Shown here: positions 5,622 through 13,938 of the stretch, piece by piece
Layout of the letters: every line of letters begins with the position of its first letter
How positions within the stretch are numbered: the stretch's first letter is position 1
Virus record (IMG/VR): IMGVR_UViG_3300030060_003957
Span: 1 to 28,630 of that record
Strand: one strand, 5' to 3'
Source: a virus
Length of the DNA stretch: 28,630 bases
The notes under the pieces: generated by a model
The model's database searches: none
Told to the model about the DNA's origin: nothing
The model's input: the letters and a program-made list of their open reading frames with translations, nothing else
Position numbers and translations under genes: made by a program

Positions 5622-5995
5622 TGGCTAAAATTAGAATAGGCAAATTAGCCGAAAATCTTGATGTTGATGTGGACAACTTAATTAGACTGGCTAAATCAAA
5701 GCTTTGTGCGTCGATGATGACGGGAAAAGGAGGCAAAGCGTTATGGATTAATGAAGAGGGACAAGAACTATTGAGTATGGCTGTAGACATTCCAGAAATA
5801 GTTCCCAAGCACTACAGTGGACGTGTAATAAAACCTGCCGCAAACCCTAGTTATGTATATTCTTACATTAATGAAATTGATAAGAAGGTTCCTGTATGCG
5901 TACCAAGAAAATTAAAAAAAGCTTTGGTTGGTAAAAATATTAAAATAGAGGCCATTGAAGATGCAACCGGAGTGTCGTACAGGTACGTCAGGTGA
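5621..5995 (+). CDS. small nucleic-acid-binding-type protein with IF-2 N-terminal-like domain
   Basis: 124 aa from ATG 5621, with a strong Shine-Dalgarno. The first ~30 residues (MAKIRIGKLAENLDVDVDNL) look like the small helix-turn-helix found at the N-terminus of translation initiation factor IF-2, which has the same 'K.R...LA..L.v....l' spacing. The C-terminal half (RVIKPAANPSYVYSYI, then VPVCVPRKLKKALVGKNIKI) is beta-rich and basic and looks like a small barrel. Together this suggests DNA or RNA binding. It sits between large terminase and portal, so a packaging or late regulatory role is plausible. The IF-2 resemblance is by eye; homology to IF-2 itself is not claimed. Confidence 0.6.
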   Translation: MAKIRIGKLAENLDVDVDNLIRLAKSKLCASMMTGKGGKALWINEEGQELLSMAVDIPEIVPKHYSGRVIKPAANPSYVYSYINEIDKKVPVCVPRKLKKALVGKNIKIEAIEDATGVSYRYVR

Positions 5996-6002
5996 CATTA
6001 CA

Positions 6003-6188
6003 ATGAACCGACGGTGGATATGCGAGCAGATAGATAGGCTGCTTGCTTGGGAGATTTTGTGTAAAATAGCCAAGCACGATGAGCTTTACTCAGTAAAATC
6101 CAGCGACTTGTGTGATAAGATAGGAGCCAACGAGCAATATTTCTATCACGTTTTCCATAACATAAAAGGCAAGCTCAATGCAAAATGA
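6003..6188 (+). CDS. hypothetical protein, 61 aa
   Basis: Begins MNRRWICEQIDRLLAWEILC. I chose the ATG at 6003, preceded by GGTGA, over a longer frame that would start inside the 124 aa gene. The protein is helical; KSSDLCDKIGANEQYFYHVF resembles a helix-turn-helix, so a small DNA-binding role is possible. Its stop overlaps the start of the portal gene by 11 bases. Function unknown. Confidence 0.55.
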   Translation: MNRRWICEQIDRLLAWEILCKIAKHDELYSVKSSDLCDKIGANEQYFYHVFHNIKGKLNAK

Positions 6189-8268
6189 TTCCATTTCCGA
6201 GTCTCTAACTTACGTTAGCGACGATCCCGACATTACATCCTTACGTTACGCCTATGACCAGTCGGTAACTGAGCTTGAAGCATATTTTGATTTATGCCGA
6301 AGCAGTTATGATGACCGCCGTAACTGGTGGCCCGGCAAGAGCAGGGATCTTCGCAAGCACGGAGCAGACGCTTTCCCTTGGGAGGGAGCCTCGGACATGG
6401 AGAGCCATGTTATAGACGAACGCATAACCAGATTGGTTTCTTTGTTTCTGTCTGCAATGAACAGGGCAAACATCCGAGCATTTCCCGTAGAAGTTAGCGA
6501 CATTGCTAGAAGCAAGGTGGTTACAAATTTTTTGAAATGGATGATAAAAAGCGGTTACATTCCTCGTTTTAAAGAGGAGATGGAACTAGGGGCCAACTAT
6601 ATGTTGGAACGTGGTATATTGATTACCTACGTTGGATGGCACATGGAGGACAGAAGCTTCCTTCAACGTCTTAGTTTAGAACAAATATCTGCAATTAACC
6701 CTGAGTTGGGAGAGATGATTGTTTCTGAAAACGACAACGAACAGGTTGTTCGTATGTTGCAATCTAGCTTTGAGGGAGTTTCTGAATCCAGAGCTAATAA
6801 AGCTTTAAATGATTTAAGGGAACTGGGAGTTGCTGAACTACCAATAGTTCGTCGCCAAGTAAACGCTCCAGAGGTAAAGACACTAGCTCCAGACGGAGAC
6901 TTTATTTTCCCTCCATATGTTACCGATCCACAACGAGCACCATATTGTTTTTGGAAAACCTATTACACTCCACAGGAGTTGCAGAACAAAATTATTACTG
7001 ATGGTTGGGATGAAGATTTTGTAGAACACGTTATTGATCGGTACCGTGGCGTAAACATAGACTCTATTGAGCGAGAGCAGGAAGGCAGAAGATCAATAAG
7101 CCTAACCGACAACGCATACGAAGCCGAGGAACTAATTGAAATTGTTTACGGTTACCAAAGATTGATAGACAAAGAAGATGGTTCTGAGGGAATTTATTGT
7201 ACGGTGTTTCATCGCGAGTTTAGCGGAATGGAAGGAATACCGGGATATGCAAAGTTTGAGTTGTTGAATGGGTATGAAGAATATCCTGTAGTGGTTACTA
7301 AGCTATCTGAAGATAGCAAAAGGCTTTACGACACAATGACGGTTCCCGATTTGTTGCGCGGCATACAGAACCAAGTGAAGGTTGAGCGTGACAGCCGAAT
7401 TGACAGGAACAGTCTTTCTACGGTTCCGCCAATAATGCACCCAGTGGGGCAAGCTCCTACAGACTGGGGTCCGGGTCGCATGATACCATATCGCCGAAAG
7501 GGAGACTTTGAATTTGGTCCGACTCCGGTCTACAACCAAGGATCGGTTGAAATGGAAAAAACCCAAGAAGCTCAAGCTGACAGATTGGTTGGACTAGACC
7601 GTGAAGGTCCGGTTAGCCAGATAAGACAGCAGTTCTTGGTAGACAAATTTTTAACACATTGTTCCAACGTCATAGGGATGTGCTACAAGTGCTTTCAGCG
7701 TTTTGGTCCCGACAGCATATTCTTTCAAGTTACTGGTGTTCCAGACCCACAAATGTTTAGCAAGGGAAACCCGGATGAAAGATTTGACATAACAATTTCC
7801 TATGATGTTCAAAATACTGATCCAGAGAAGCAGGAAAATAAATTAAATTCCATGATCTCTCTTCTTCAGTTGGATAGAAGTGGAAGAATAAACGTAGACA
7901 ATTTAGTAACATTGATAGCTGGTAGCGTAGATCCGGTGTTGGCAGACAGTGTTCTTCAACCAGTGGAAGCTGCACAGCAGCAAATGCTCAAAGATATTAC
8001 AGATGACTTATCAAAAATTTATGCAGGCATTGAGGTTCCGGCACGTCCTAACGGTGCTCAATCTGCTATGCAAATTATTCAGCAATATACTCAGCAACCG
8101 GATATTGCCCAGCGTATGCAAACTGACCAAGCGTTTTCAGCTCGTTTGCAGAAGTATATGGGGCAATATCAGTTCTCTATGCAGCAAGCTGAGAACGCGC
8201 AAATAGGCAGAATTGGTACAGCACCCGCTCAGATGGGTGGAATGCAAACTCAAAACATGTCTCAGTGA
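6178..8268 (+). CDS. portal protein
   Basis: 696 aa, the size of podovirus-type portals. The N-terminal region has RRNWWPGKSRDLRKHGADAF followed by PWEGASDMESHVIDERI (around 40-80), the 'W.gaSd...p.id' signature of large phage portals where the clip and stem begin. The region after about residue 380 (YDTMTVPDLLRGIQNQVKVE) is the long portal helix. The C-terminus is rich in Gln and Met (AQQQMLKD, MQIIQQYTQQ, QMGGMQTQNMSQ), fitting a barrel or crown. The portal is the dodecameric ring that seeds capsid assembly and passes DNA. It follows terminase and precedes scaffold and capsid, the classical order. No good Shine-Dalgarno; likely coupled to the 61 aa gene. Confidence 0.9.
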   Translation: MQNDSISESLTYVSDDPDITSLRYAYDQSVTELEAYFDLCRSSYDDRRNWWPGKSRDLRKHGADAFPWEGASDMESHVIDERITRLVSLFLSAMNRANIRAFPVEVSDIARSKVVTNFLKWMIKSGYIPRFKEEMELGANYMLERGILITYVGWHMEDRSFLQRLSLEQISAINPELGEMIVSENDNEQVVRMLQSSFEGVSESRANKALNDLRELGVAELPIVRRQVNAPEVKTLAPDGDFIFPPYVTDPQRAPYCFWKTYYTPQELQNKIITDGWDEDFVEHVIDRYRGVNIDSIEREQEGRRSISLTDNAYEAEELIEIVYGYQRLIDKEDGSEGIYCTVFHREFSGMEGIPGYAKFELLNGYEEYPVVVTKLSEDSKRLYDTMTVPDLLRGIQNQVKVERDSRIDRNSLSTVPPIMHPVGQAPTDWGPGRMIPYRRKGDFEFGPTPVYNQGSVEMEKTQEAQADRLVGLDREGPVSQIRQQFLVDKFLTHCSNVIGMCYKCFQRFGPDSIFFQVTGVPDPQMFSKGNPDERFDITISYDVQNTDPEKQENKLNSMISLLQLDRSGRINVDNLVTLIAGSVDPVLADSVLQPVEAAQQQMLKDITDDLSKIYAGIEVPARPNGAQSAMQIIQQYTQQPDIAQRMQTDQAFSARLQKYMGQYQFSMQQAENAQIGRIGTAPAQMGGMQTQNMSQ

Positions 8269-8483
8269 GTTTAGAGAAAGATATACAATCGCTACACAAT
8301 CACGAGTCTTTTGCTCGTTTCATAAATGTAATATCAGCTTTGCGCGAGGAGTGCATTGGAGATATGCACGAGGCTGCAACGGAGCAGCTTCAGCAAATAT
8401 CTGGAAGGATAATTACCTATGACCAGATATTGCAAATGGTTGATTCAAAAAAATTAGAAAAAAGACACAAAGATTTTCTTTGA
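8265..8483 (+). CDS. hypothetical protein, 72 aa, between portal and scaffold
   Basis: GTG start overlapping the portal stop by four bases (GTGA). Begins MSLEKDIQSLHNHESFARFI and continues with INVISALREECIGDM and AATEQLQQISGRIITYDQIL, an all-helical small protein. From memory, short proteins with this 'F..FI..I..LREECI ... GRI..YD.IL' pattern lie directly after portal genes in other marine phages; function is not established. It could be a portal- or head-associated factor. Confidence 0.65.
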   Translation: MSLEKDIQSLHNHESFARFINVISALREECIGDMHEAATEQLQQISGRIITYDQILQMVDSKKLEKRHKDFL

Positions 8484-8536
8484 TGCGTGATAGTATGTTT
8501 CCACGCAATCGCTAGGCGTAAATAGTGGAAACAGTT

Positions 8537-9559
8537 ATGCAAGATGAGATCGACACAGCCGTCGCTGAGGCTGAACCAGAATCAGTGGACAACCAAAACA
8601 TATCTGCGTCTGACTTTGTTCAGAGACGTAGCGAGGCTTTACTAGGGCAACAGCCCAAAGAAGAGTCTCAAGAATTGGCCGAGGAAGCTAGTGAGGAAGA
8701 AATTCCAGAGCAAGCAACTAAGGATAATGTTCTTTCACAGTTTGATTTAGACAGTTTGTCGGATGAGGAAAAAGACGCTTTGCGTCAGCAACTCATTCCC
8801 GGCGCGCAGTCACGTATTAGTGAACTTACGGCAAGACGGAAAGCTGCTGAGGAGGAGTTGCAAACTATGCAACTAACAATCAAGGAGCCGGAAGTTAAGG
8901 ACAACCCACTATCTAATTTATCAAGCCTTGAAGATCTTCAAAAGAAGTCTGATGAGGTTAGTGATGTTATTAGTTGGGCCGAAGACCTGTTGTTTGATTC
9001 CGATGAATATTCTGCTGACGATGAAATAACCACCGTAGAAGGTCGCCCGATGACTAAGGCTGAAGTGCGTAAAGCTCTTCAGAGTGCCCGAAAGTCGCGT
9101 GATTCATACATTCCAGACCAGTTGAAAAAACTTCAAGGTTTGGAAGATGCAAAAACAATGCGTCAGCAGTTGGGCAATAAGGCCGTAGAGGAACTTGAAT
9201 GGCTAAGGGACGAGAATGAAAATGAGTTAAAGAGTCAGTTCATATCAATTATGAGTGATCCTAGACTACAAGATTTGGAGAGTTCTTCTCCAGATTTATA
9301 TTCTCAGATTCCCTACTTCATGTCTCACGCTGTAAATAGCATATACGGGAGAAAACCAATAAAAGGAGAAGGCAAAACAATTTCAAAAAAATCGTTAAAG
9401 CTAACCCCTTCTAGTGGTTCAACTCCAGCTTCTGCAATGTCTGAAAAAACTGAAAGACCTTTAGGCAAGGCTTTGAAAGAACATAGGAACCGATTTAAAA
9501 CATCTGGACGAAAATCTGATTTCATCACTTTAAGAACCTTACAATTACAAAATAAATAA
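8537..9559 (+). CDS. capsid scaffolding protein
   Basis: About 340 aa from ATG 8537, preceded by GTGGA; an in-frame GTG at 8525 is the alternative start. The protein is very acidic and helical in its first two thirds (for example EESQELAEEASEEEIPEQ), then becomes basic and Ser/Thr-rich at the end (KALKEHRNRFKTSGRKSDF). That charge layout, with a basic coat-binding tail after a long coiled body, is the typical plan of phage scaffolds, which direct procapsid assembly and then leave. The location immediately upstream of the major capsid gene supports this. Scaffolds are poorly conserved in sequence, so the call rests on composition and order. Confidence 0.8.
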   Translation: MQDEIDTAVAEAEPESVDNQNISASDFVQRRSEALLGQQPKEESQELAEEASEEEIPEQATKDNVLSQFDLDSLSDEEKDALRQQLIPGAQSRISELTARRKAAEEELQTMQLTIKEPEVKDNPLSNLSSLEDLQKKSDEVSDVISWAEDLLFDSDEYSADDEITTVEGRPMTKAEVRKALQSARKSRDSYIPDQLKKLQGLEDAKTMRQQLGNKAVEELEWLRDENENELKSQFISIMSDPRLQDLESSSPDLYSQIPYFMSHAVNSIYGRKPIKGEGKTISKKSLKLTPSSGSTPASAMSEKTERPLGKALKEHRNRFKTSGRKSDFITLRTLQLQNK

Positions 9560-9561
9560 TC

Positions 9562-10554
9562 ATGGCATTCTCAGATACATTTGATACCACAAATCCCGGT
9601 TCGGCTGTTTCCAATCGTGAGGACCTGATGGACGTTTTGACCATCTTGGCCCCCGAAGAAACTCCCGTACTTTCATCCGCATCTAAATCACGAGCAAACG
9701 CTACGTTTGTTGAGTGGACTGTAGACTCTCTTTCATCTCCTAGTACCACTGGGATAGCTGAAGGAGCTGACGTTACTACGTTCACCGACCAATTCAGTGG
9801 CCGAGCTCGTCTAGGCAACTACGTTCAGAAGTTCCGCCGCGACTACATGGTTTCCGACTTACAGGAAGCTGTTGACTCCGTTGGACCTGCTAAAGTAGCA
9901 CAGGCCGAAGCAAAGGCAATCCGCGAACTAAAGCGTGACATTGAAGCTACTCTCTGCTCTACCAACGACCGCTCTGCGGAAGATGGAGCTGGAACGGTTT
10001 ACAAGTTGCGTGGACTTGGTGACTGGATTGATTCCGCAGGACCTTCTGATGTTCCTGCTGCGTTCCGCACTCCTGCTGACAGCATCCACTCAACTGGTGC
10101 TTTCACGGAAACAGTGTTTAACAACCTAATCACATCTATTTTCCGTGTTACGGGAGCTAGCAATGGTCTAACTTTGGTTGCTGACACCGCTCTTCGCCGC
10201 ATCATTAGCGACTTTGCTCGCCTTGATCCAGATGGTTCTGGTGCTGGAACTTCCATCCGCAACGTCAACTATAATGGTGACGTAGCTCAGATTAAGCTTT
10301 CTGTTGAGGTTTACCAGTCCGATCACGGAACGGTGGCTATCATTAACGGAAATCCTGACTGTATGCCCGACACGACTAACAAGGACACTGGTTATCTGGT
10401 TCACCCAGAATACTACGGTGTGTCTGAGTTGATCCCAATGGGCAGCGCACGTCTACCTAATCAAGGTGGTGGCGAGCGTGGATTTGTTGACTGCGCGCTT
10501 ACGCTCGGAGTTTACCATCCCGGTGCACATGGAAAAATAACCGCAATCGCATAA
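9562..10554 (+). CDS. major capsid protein, SU10/DUF5309-like
   Basis: 330 aa. The N-terminal region NREDLMDVLTILAPEETPVL (18-37) and the following ATFVEWTVDSLSSP (47-60) match, from memory, the pattern of DUF5309 major capsid proteins ('REDL.d.l..iaPeeTPf ... feW..D.L'), HK97-fold shell proteins of SU10-like and many marine phages. Later segments fit the family (basic spine helix around 110-135; C-terminal strands with HPEYYGVSELIPMG). It is expected to be the most abundant virion protein. The gene starts two bases after the scaffold stop in TAATCATGG, with no Shine-Dalgarno sequence, which is odd for so highly expressed a gene. Codon choice is GC-richer at third positions than its neighbours. 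Confidence 0.88.
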   Translation: MAFSDTFDTTNPGSAVSNREDLMDVLTILAPEETPVLSSASKSRANATFVEWTVDSLSSPSTTGIAEGADVTTFTDQFSGRARLGNYVQKFRRDYMVSDLQEAVDSVGPAKVAQAEAKAIRELKRDIEATLCSTNDRSAEDGAGTVYKLRGLGDWIDSAGPSDVPAAFRTPADSIHSTGAFTETVFNNLITSIFRVTGASNGLTLVADTALRRIISDFARLDPDGSGAGTSIRNVNYNGDVAQIKLSVEVYQSDHGTVAIINGNPDCMPDTTNKDTGYLVHPEYYGVSELIPMGSARLPNQGGGERGFVDCALTLGVYHPGAHGKITAIA

Positions 10555-10560
10555 GGAGGT
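10553..10560 (+). promoter_or_regulatory. consensus Shine-Dalgarno before the decoration-type gene
   Basis: AAGGAGGT, eight bases before the ATG at 10569, is a near-perfect anti-SD match and among the best in the window. It overlaps the last bases of the capsid stop region. Confidence 0.7.
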
Positions 10561-10568
10561 AAATTATA

Positions 10569-11030
10569 ATGGCTATTGAACTTAAGAAAGTACAAAACAT
10601 TGAAACCCTAGCATTGGGATTCAATTATGAAGCTTCTATTGACTTGTCTACTCTTGGCACAACCGCTGGTTCAGCGACTGCTGTAGACATTCAAGTTGGT
10701 GGAGCTGCTATGGCTGGAGGTATCTTCGGAGCTGCAATCATTGTTGACGAGCTTGTCGTCGGAACCAGCATCTCGGATGCCACTATCGCTATTGGCGATG
10801 ATGGTGACGCTGATGGTTTCGTTGATGAAGTTGACGTTTTCAGTGACAGCGGAAACTTAGGCAAAATGTTCGCCAACACAGGCGCACTTTCTGTTGTAGG
10901 TTTTCATCTTGCTAGCGCTGTTGATCTTACCTACAACTTTACAGGTGAAGGACCAGATGTTGCTACTGAAGGAAAGATTCGTCTTTTGATGAAATACTAT
11001 CCTACGGCAGGACAGTTGTTCGCATCATAA
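10569..11030 (+). CDS. probable head decoration / capsid-associated protein
   Basis: 153 aa, rich in Ala, Gly, Val and Asp, predicted beta-rich, without Cys or a membrane segment clear enough to call. It directly follows the major capsid gene, has a strong Shine-Dalgarno, and its transcript ends in a strong terminator, all fitting a highly expressed head protein such as a decoration or cement protein. Residues 78-86 (DGDADGFVD) form a perfect DxDxDGxxD calcium-binding loop. The middle (AAMAGGIFGAAIIVDELVVG) is hydrophobic but fits buried strands. No family match recognised; the role is inferred from place and expression signals. Confidence 0.65.
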   Translation: MAIELKKVQNIETLALGFNYEASIDLSTLGTTAGSATAVDIQVGGAAMAGGIFGAAIIVDELVVGTSISDATIAIGDDGDADGFVDEVDVFSDSGNLGKMFANTGALSVVGFHLASAVDLTYNFTGEGPDVATEGKIRLLMKYYPTAGQLFAS

Positions 11031-11053
11031 TTAAATAATCAATTAATTATTGA

Positions 11054-11086
11054 GGGAGGTCAGGTCAGTTCTGGCCTCCCTTTTTT
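11054..11086 (+). terminator. strong intrinsic terminator after the capsid genes
   Basis: A 10-pair stem, GGGAGGTCAG pairing with CTGGCCTCCC (one T-G wobble), a seven-base loop GTCAGTT, and a run of six T. It lies 24 bases after the stop of the decoration-type gene and only four bases before the ATG of the next one. Read-through is needed for tail genes unless there is another promoter. This matches the position of T7's late terminator behind its capsid gene, which sets expression levels. Confidence 0.9.
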
Positions 11087-11089
11087 ATA

Positions 11090-11251
11090 ATGAATATTGT
11101 TAAATGCCAAGGAATAGACTGTGATGTTAGATCATCTTGCAGTAGATATTACCCCTTGGGGGTATCAGATGGAGAAGGAAAATCGTTTATTTTTTTAGCA
11201 AAAAACCTTCATAAATTTTTCAAAAGCTGTTTATTCTTAAAGAAGAAATGA
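11090..11251 (+). CDS. hypothetical cysteine-containing protein, 53 aa
   Basis: Short frame from ATG 11090 to TGA 11249-11251. It begins MNIVKCQGIDCDVRSSCSRY, with C6, C11 and C17 (CxxxxC.....C) and a further Cys near the C-terminus, so a small metal-binding knuckle or disulfide motif is possible. The C-terminal part is basic and hydrophobic (FLAKNLHKFFKSCLFLKKK). It overlaps the next start by four bases (ATGA), good evidence for a real gene. The start lies just behind the terminator T-run, leaving no room for a ribosome binding site outside the hairpin. Function unknown. Confidence 0.6.
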   Translation: MNIVKCQGIDCDVRSSCSRYYPLGVSDGEGKSFIFLAKNLHKFFKSCLFLKKK

Positions 11252-11553
11252 ATATAATTACTAAGATACCGACATACTCAGACGGAGAAGTTAACCAAGC
11301 TTTTATGAGAGAAATCCAAATGGGTTTCAAAATGGAACGAGCAAAAGAAGAAGATCGTAGAAATCAAGCAGCTAGAGAAGCAAAAACAAATGTGGGTAAA
11401 ACTCACCCGGTGTTAGGAAAATGCGTTGCCAACATTCCCGCTAGAGAATACTTTAGAATGGTTAAAAACTACGGAGTAGAAACTGTAACAAGCACAGAGT
11501 TTTTGAAATATTATAACAAGAAGTTTCCCGAACTTAGTCCTAACAAAGCGTAA
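11248..11553 (+). CDS. hypothetical protein, 101 aa
   Basis: Begins MNIITKIPTYSDGEVNQAFM. A basic helical middle (MERAKEEDRRNQAAREAK) is followed by GKCVANIPAREYFRMVKNYG and a helical end (EFLKYYNKKFPEL). The 'G.cva.IP..eY..m...yG' segment looks conserved in small marine phage proteins I have seen, but I cannot name a family. Overlaps by four bases upstream and one base downstream (TAATG) with the connector gene. A head-completion role is possible from its place only. Confidence 0.6.
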   Translation: MNIITKIPTYSDGEVNQAFMREIQMGFKMERAKEEDRRNQAAREAKTNVGKTHPVLGKCVANIPAREYFRMVKNYGVETVTSTEFLKYYNKKFPELSPNKA

Positions 11554-12179
11554 TGCAAAATAGAGCTAACAAAGATTTATTTGATTTAATTTCCGCACTT
11601 GCTGGTAATTCAGATTTTACCACACAGGAAATATCTCATCTGCTTTCATTGGCTAATAGAAGGTTTTCTCAAGCCTACAACACCACTCCATATTGGGTTA
11701 GGTATTTAACTGTTGGTGAAGAAAGAACTATTGCAAACTCTATAGTTCCTTTTACCCAAACAAGCAAAACGGATATTGGAGAGTTTCTTAAAATTAATAG
11801 GGAAGAACCTTTCCTGAGAAACTCAACTATTGATTTTGAGTTTTTTGTAGAGAGCGACGGAGCACATGTAATTAACCTTACAGCTTCTGATGCTACAAGT
11901 GTTTTTGTTACTTATAGAAAACCGCTTACACTTCTAACAACTCTAGACAATAACGGAACAGGTGGAGAAACTGAAGTTCCTAACGAATACTTTTTGTTTA
12001 TGACCCATGCAACTTACGCTGATTTCTTGCGTATGGATGGACAGCACTCAAAGGCAGGTTTTGAAGAAGAACTTGCCAATGGATTTTTAGCCGAATCACT
12101 AGACAACCCACAACAAGTTTATAACAACAACACAGTAGGACAGCGTTTTAAAACTTACGTTAGTCAACAATCAAGATAA
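11553..12179 (+). CDS. head-tail connector / adaptor protein
   Basis: 208 aa. The N-terminus is helical (FTTQEISHLLSLANRRFSQA), followed by PYWVRYLTVGEERTI and IGEFLKINREEPF, and later SVFVTYRKPL. This matches the arrangement of podoviral adaptor proteins (tail tubular protein A / gp4-like), which bind under the portal and receive the tail: helices first, then a beta region with a 'GEF.. i.r..PF' stretch and a VTYR strand. Position between capsid and tail genes agrees. The one-base overlap with the preceding gene (TAATG) suggests coupling. I am fairly sure of the role, less of the exact family. Confidence 0.7.
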   Translation: MQNRANKDLFDLISALAGNSDFTTQEISHLLSLANRRFSQAYNTTPYWVRYLTVGEERTIANSIVPFTQTSKTDIGEFLKINREEPFLRNSTIDFEFFVESDGAHVINLTASDATSVFVTYRKPLTLLTTLDNNGTGGETEVPNEYFLFMTHATYADFLRMDGQHSKAGFEEELANGFLAESLDNPQQVYNNNTVGQRFKTYVSQQSR

Positions 12180-12494
12180 ATGAACTCAAGAACATCCAAC
12201 TTATACATTGGGAATGTAAACCCTAATGGAACTCCAGAAAATCTATCAGCAGCAACCTCTGGTTCAGGAGTGTCCTTTGCTGCTTTCCATACTGACACTG
12301 ACTATGTAGTTATTGATGTCCAAGACAACAATGTACTCATTACCTTTGATGGGTCAGCCCCAACTGCCAGCAATGGTCATTTGCTTGTAAAAGAACAAGG
12401 ACTAATTGTACTAAGCAAGAACGCCGCTAAGGGAGCCAAGTTTCTTGGGTCTGGTGGAGCTTCAGTAATTCAAAGCACTGAGTTCGTAGACTAG
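12180..12494 (+). CDS. small beta-rich neck/structural protein, 104 aa
   Basis: Starts immediately after the connector stop codon. Begins MNSRTSNLYIGNVNPNGTPE; the centre VVIDVQDNNVLITFDGSAPT followed by ASNGHLL and KEQGLIVLSKNAAKGAKFLG is a clear all-beta domain. From memory this pattern, with 'v.vTfDGS.PTas.GH.l', occurs in phage structural proteins near the connector. A stopper or head-completion role is plausible. No catalytic motif or membrane segment. Confidence 0.6.
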   Translation: MNSRTSNLYIGNVNPNGTPENLSAATSGSGVSFAAFHTDTDYVVIDVQDNNVLITFDGSAPTASNGHLLVKEQGLIVLSKNAAKGAKFLGSGGASVIQSTEFVD

Positions 12495-12499
12495 TCCTG

Positions 12500-12688
12500 A
12501 TGAGAAACGTAGGACTTAAAAACATTTTTGAGTTCTTGCGGGCGGGTCGCGTAGGAGCTAGGATAGGTACAACTGGGCCAACGGTATTTGAGAACTATAC
12601 TGTCAACAATGGTTCTGGTGGCTTTCAAGACTACAAGGTTTCTGATGGTTCTGGGGGACATGTAATATTTAAAGTGAGACAATCATAA
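12500..12688 (+). CDS. hypothetical protein, 62 aa, upstream of tail fibre
   Basis: Begins MRNVGLKNIFEFLRAGRVGA. A basic amphipathic N-terminus is followed by two Gly/Ser-rich strand pairs (VNNGSGGFQDYKVSDGSGGH) with an internal near-repeat 'DGSGG/NGSGG'. Its last base overlaps the start of the fibre gene. The beta-rich repeat suggests a structural protein, possibly an attachment piece for the fibre. No family match. Confidence 0.55.
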   Translation: MRNVGLKNIFEFLRAGRVGARIGTTGPTVFENYTVNNGSGGFQDYKVSDGSGGHVIFKVRQS

Positions 12689-13938
12689 TGGCATACGAAT
12701 CAAGTTTTGAAGGGACAGCGGTAGATGCTGCGATTACAAAATCGCAGACGATGCCAGAGTTTAAGGCAGCGGTAGCAAACTACGCGAGCTTGCCTGGTAG
12801 TCCATCTACTGGAGATGTTGTTTTAGTTACGGGTGCCACTTCAGGAAAGTCTGCTGGATTCTACCGTTATAGCGGATCTGCTTGGGTGTTTATGGGCAGT
12901 GCTGTTGTTACGGTAAACACTCAAACTGGTGCTGTTGTTTTAGATGCTGATGACATTGATGACGGTTCTACGACGCATAAGTTTACTGATGCTACGGCTA
13001 TAAGTAAATTATCAGGTATTGCGGATGGTGCTGAAGTAAATGTAAACGCTGACTGGAATAGTTCTTCTGGTGATTCTCAGATACTGAACAAGCCCACTTT
13101 GACAAGTGGAACAGTAACCAGTGTAGCTACTGGAACTGGATTGAGCGGTGGAACAATTACCAGCACGGGCACTGTATCCTTAGCAAACACTGCTGTTAGT
13201 GCTGGAAGCTATACGCTATCTAGTATTACGGTAGATGCACAGGGAAGACTAACCGCTGCCTCTAGTGGTGTTAGTGAAGTGTCTAGCGACACCACTCCTG
13301 TCTTGGGTGGAGATCTTGATGTATCTACGCATGACATTGTTTCTGCTTCTAATAGAGACATTGATCTAGGTGCCAACGGCACGGGGTCTGTTGTTGTCAG
13401 GGGGAATGACACGTCAGGAAAACTTGTCCTGAACTGCGAGAACAACTCGCATGGTGTAACAATTAAAGGGCCACCACACAGTGCAGGTGCAACTTACACT
13501 TTAACGCTTCCAAATGATGATGGCAATGCCAATGGACTGCTTCAAACAAACGGTAGTGGTGTTCTGAGTTTTGTTAATTCTGCCACTCTTACTGAGCTAG
13601 ATGTTACCACCCTAGACATGGCTGGTGCTATACAAGAGTTGACATCAAACTCAACTAGCATCACAGGCAACACTGCTTTGAATGCGGGTGGAGGAACTAT
13701 ACAGCGATGGGTTCTTTCTGGTGCAGTAAATATTACAGATAGCTTAAATGAAGGGGAATCTGTTACTCTTGTTATTGGAGATGGAAGTGGAAATCTAATA
13801 GATTGGGGGTACAGTAGCTTAAACATAGAATGGGTTGGTGGATCGGCTCCAACCTTAGACACTACAAACGAAACGATAGTAGTTGTTTGGAAAGTAAACA
13901 GCACATTGTACGGAATGGCATCGGGGGTAGCATCATGA
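12688..13938 (+). CDS. tail fibre protein
   Basis: 416 aa, rich in Gly, Ser, Thr and Asn and without Cys except one. The N-terminus (to about 75) contains LPGSPSTGDVVLVTGATSGK, resembling virion-attachment domains. Around 145-195 comes VTSVATGTGLSGGTITSTGT and then ITVDAQGRLTAASSG, a module repeatedly found in phage fibre shafts. The C-terminal ~90 residues (IQRWVLSGAVNITDSLNEGE...) form a beta domain likely to be the receptor-binding tip. Fibres trimerise and bind the host surface. It overlaps the next gene by four bases. The repeat module is recognised by eye; the host receptor cannot be inferred. Confidence 0.8.
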   Translation: MAYESSFEGTAVDAAITKSQTMPEFKAAVANYASLPGSPSTGDVVLVTGATSGKSAGFYRYSGSAWVFMGSAVVTVNTQTGAVVLDADDIDDGSTTHKFTDATAISKLSGIADGAEVNVNADWNSSSGDSQILNKPTLTSGTVTSVATGTGLSGGTITSTGTVSLANTAVSAGSYTLSSITVDAQGRLTAASSGVSEVSSDTTPVLGGDLDVSTHDIVSASNRDIDLGANGTGSVVVRGNDTSGKLVLNCENNSHGVTIKGPPHSAGATYTLTLPNDDGNANGLLQTNGSGVLSFVNSATLTELDVTTLDMAGAIQELTSNSTSITGNTALNAGGGTIQRWVLSGAVNITDSLNEGESVTLVIGDGSGNLIDWGYSSLNIEWVGGSAPTLDTTNETIVVVWKVNSTLYGMASGVAS

